Assembly (NCBI RefSeq): GCF_945956965.1 | Contig: NZ_CAMFJS010000016.1 | Span: 1 to 64,000 of the forward strand | Reading direction: 5' to 3' | From: an uncultured Roseateles sp. | GTDB lineage: Bacteria; Pseudomonadota; Gammaproteobacteria; Burkholderiales; Burkholderiaceae_C | DNA length: 64,000 bases | In this document: piece after piece, positions 62,889 through 64,000 of the stretch | Layout of the letters: each line of letters opens with the position of its first letter | How positions within the stretch are numbered: the stretch's first letter is position 1 | Made by a program: the position numbers and the translations under genes | The notes under the pieces: model-generated | The model's database searches: none | Told to the model about the DNA's origin: nothing | What the model saw: the letters and a program-made list of their open reading frames with translations, nothing else

Positions 62889-63257
62889 ATGATTCAAATG
62901 CAATCGCGACTCGACGTCGCGGACAACACTGGCGCCAAGTCCGTCATGTGTATCAAGGTGCTTGGTGGTTCCAAGCGTCGGTACGCAGGCATTGGCGACA
63001 TCATCAAGGTCAGCATCAAAGAAGCTGCTCCTCGTGCCCGAGTGAAAAAGGGTGAGGTCTACAGCGCTGTGGTCGTTCGTACCGCCAAGGGTGTCCGTCG
63101 TCAAGATGGCTCGCTGGTGAAGTTCGACGGCAATGCCGCCGTGCTGCTGAATGCCAAGCTGGAGCCGATCGGCACCCGCATCTTCGGCCCCGTGACGCGT
63201 GAATTGCGTACCGAGCGCTTCATGAAGATCGTGTCGCTGGCGCCAGAGGTTCTCTGA
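62889..63257 (+). CDS. rplN: 50S ribosomal protein L14
   Basis: L14 bridges the subunits. The 122-residue product begins [20 protein letters not shown] and ends with [17 protein letters not shown] at 62889 is the family start; the upstream in-frame extension is not conserved in type. It is the first gene of the spc operon. Confidence 0.98.
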   Translation: MIQMQSRLDVADNTGAKSVMCIKVLGGSKRRYAGIGDIIKVSIKEAAPRARVKKGEVYSAVVVRTAKGVRRQDGSLVKFDGNAAVLLNAKLEPIGTRIFGPVTRELRTERFMKIVSLAPEVL

Positions 63258-63282
63258 GCTCGGTCACAGTCAAAGGTAAGCC

Positions 63283-63600
63283 ATGAACAAGATTCGTACA
63301 GGCGACCAAGTCATTGTTTTGACCGGTCGCGACAAGGGCAAGCGCGGCGCAGTTGCGCAGCGCATTGATGCCGACCACATCGTTGTGGAAGGTGTCAACG
63401 TCGTCAAGAAGCACGTCAAGCCGAACCCCATGAAGGGTACGACTGGCGGTGTCGTCGATAAGACAATGCCTATTCATCAATCCAACGTGGCGATTTTTAA
63501 CGCTGCATCCGGCAAGGCCGATCGCGTGGGCATCAAGTCCCTCGCCGATGGCAAGAAGGTGCGCGTTTACAAGTCGACCGGCGAAGAGATCAAGGCTTAA
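63283..63600 (+). CDS. rplX: 50S ribosomal protein L24
   Basis: L24 starts assembly of the large subunit. The 105-residue product has the KOW motif [19 protein letters not shown] and the loop [20 protein letters not shown]. It lies 25 bases after rplN. Confidence 0.98.
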   Translation: MNKIRTGDQVIVLTGRDKGKRGAVAQRIDADHIVVEGVNVVKKHVKPNPMKGTTGGVVDKTMPIHQSNVAIFNAASGKADRVGIKSLADGKKVRVYKSTGEEIKA

Positions 63601-63610
63601 GGGGTTAGAC

Positions 63611-64000
63611 ATGGCTCGTTTGCAAGCGTTTTATCGCGAAAAGGTTGTGCCTGGCCTCACCGAGAAGTTTGGTTACACCTCGGTCATGGAAGTGCCTCGC
63701 ATCACCAAGATCACCCTGAATATGGGTGTCAGTGAAGCGGTGGCCGACAAGAAGGTCATGGATCACGCAGTCAGTGATTTGACCAAGATTGCAGGTCAGA
63801 AGCCTGTTGTGACGAAGTCGAAGAAGGCGATCGCCGGCTTCAAGATTCGTGACAGCGTGCCTATCGGCTGCATGGTCACTCTGCGCGGTGTGCAGATGTA
63901 TGAGTTCCTTGACCGCTTTGTCACCATCGCTCTGCCGCGTGTGCGTGACTTCCGTGGTATCTCGGGTCGTTCGTTCGATGGCCGTGGTAACTACAACATC
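63611..64000 (+). CDS. rplE: 50S ribosomal protein L5, partial (3' end beyond right edge)
   Basis: L5 binds 5S rRNA. The first 130 codons are present: [20 protein letters not shown], then the segment [16 protein letters not shown] and the rRNA-binding [20 protein letters not shown]. The frame is intact to the edge. Confidence 0.97.
   Translation, partial: MARLQAFYREKVVPGLTEKFGYTSVMEVPRITKITLNMGVSEAVADKKVMDHAVSDLTKIAGQKPVVTKSKKAIAGFKIRDSVPIGCMVTLRGVQMYEFLDRFVTIALPRVRDFRGISGRSFDGRGNYNI

Overview
The window is a GC-rich bacterial chromosome segment from a betaproteobacterium of the order Burkholderiales, most likely the Roseateles/Paucibacter/Rubrivivax/Leptothrix neighbourhood. This is inferred from gene order and protein character: napEDABC, gph next to trpE, a split S10 cluster, and a TonB-dependent GlcNAc/chitin-type uptake locus. 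No rRNA genes, CRISPR arrays, insertion sequences or prophage genes were seen. Assignments come from reading motifs and neighbourhoods; no database search was run.

Layout. Positions 1-5.7 kb: the end of a secreted DUF6160/FilF-like protein gene, an AraC-family regulator, a large MalT-type LuxR regulator and a SirB-family membrane protein, all on the minus strand. 6.0-10.3 kb: a complete napEDABC periplasmic nitrate reductase operon behind a near-consensus sigma-70 promoter. 11-12.2 kb: a sodium/glutamate symporter. 12.3-20.7 kb: gph, a convergent chalcone-isomerase-like gene, then trpE-trpG-ltaE-trpD-(DUF4124)-trpC-ung. A 28-codon leader ORF containing Trp-Pro-Trp precedes trpE and can form mutually exclusive RNA pairings, which suggests tryptophan attenuation.

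21-36 kb is an amino-sugar utilisation locus: BadF-type GlcNAc kinase, GntR/HutC regulator, nagA, SIS-type nagB-II, a two-domain GH3 hexosaminidase, an MFS transporter, a GH16-like secreted protein, a NagX-type membrane acetyltransferase homologue, a tryptophan-halogenase-family flavoprotein, a DUF6445 protein, a cupin and a divergent TonB-dependent receptor. The same 17-18-base motif (TTGGTnnTnnACTGGTAT) occurs twice before the kinase gene and once before the receptor gene, about 15 kb away, so the two ends are probably one regulon. The inferred flow is: the receptor imports chito-oligosaccharides or GlcNAc, hexosaminidase and the inner-membrane transporter deliver GlcNAc to the cytoplasm, and kinase, deacetylase and deaminase feed fructose-6-phosphate. 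The roles of the halogenase-like, DUF6445 and cupin proteins are unknown.

36.5-64 kb is the core transcription/translation block: tRNA-Tyr, tRNA-Gly, tRNA-Thr, tufB, tRNA-Trp, secE, nusG, rplKAJL, rpoBC; a lone minus-strand PIN gene; rpsL, rpsG, fusA, tufA, rpsJ; rplC-D-W-B, rpsS, rplV, rpsC, rplP, rpmC, rpsQ; a peroxiredoxin gene; then rplN, rplX and the start of rplE. The two tuf genes are identical over about 1.17 kb, with all four differences confined to codons 4-8. Terminators and promoters separate rpsJ from rplC and isolate the peroxiredoxin gene between the S10 and spc transcripts.
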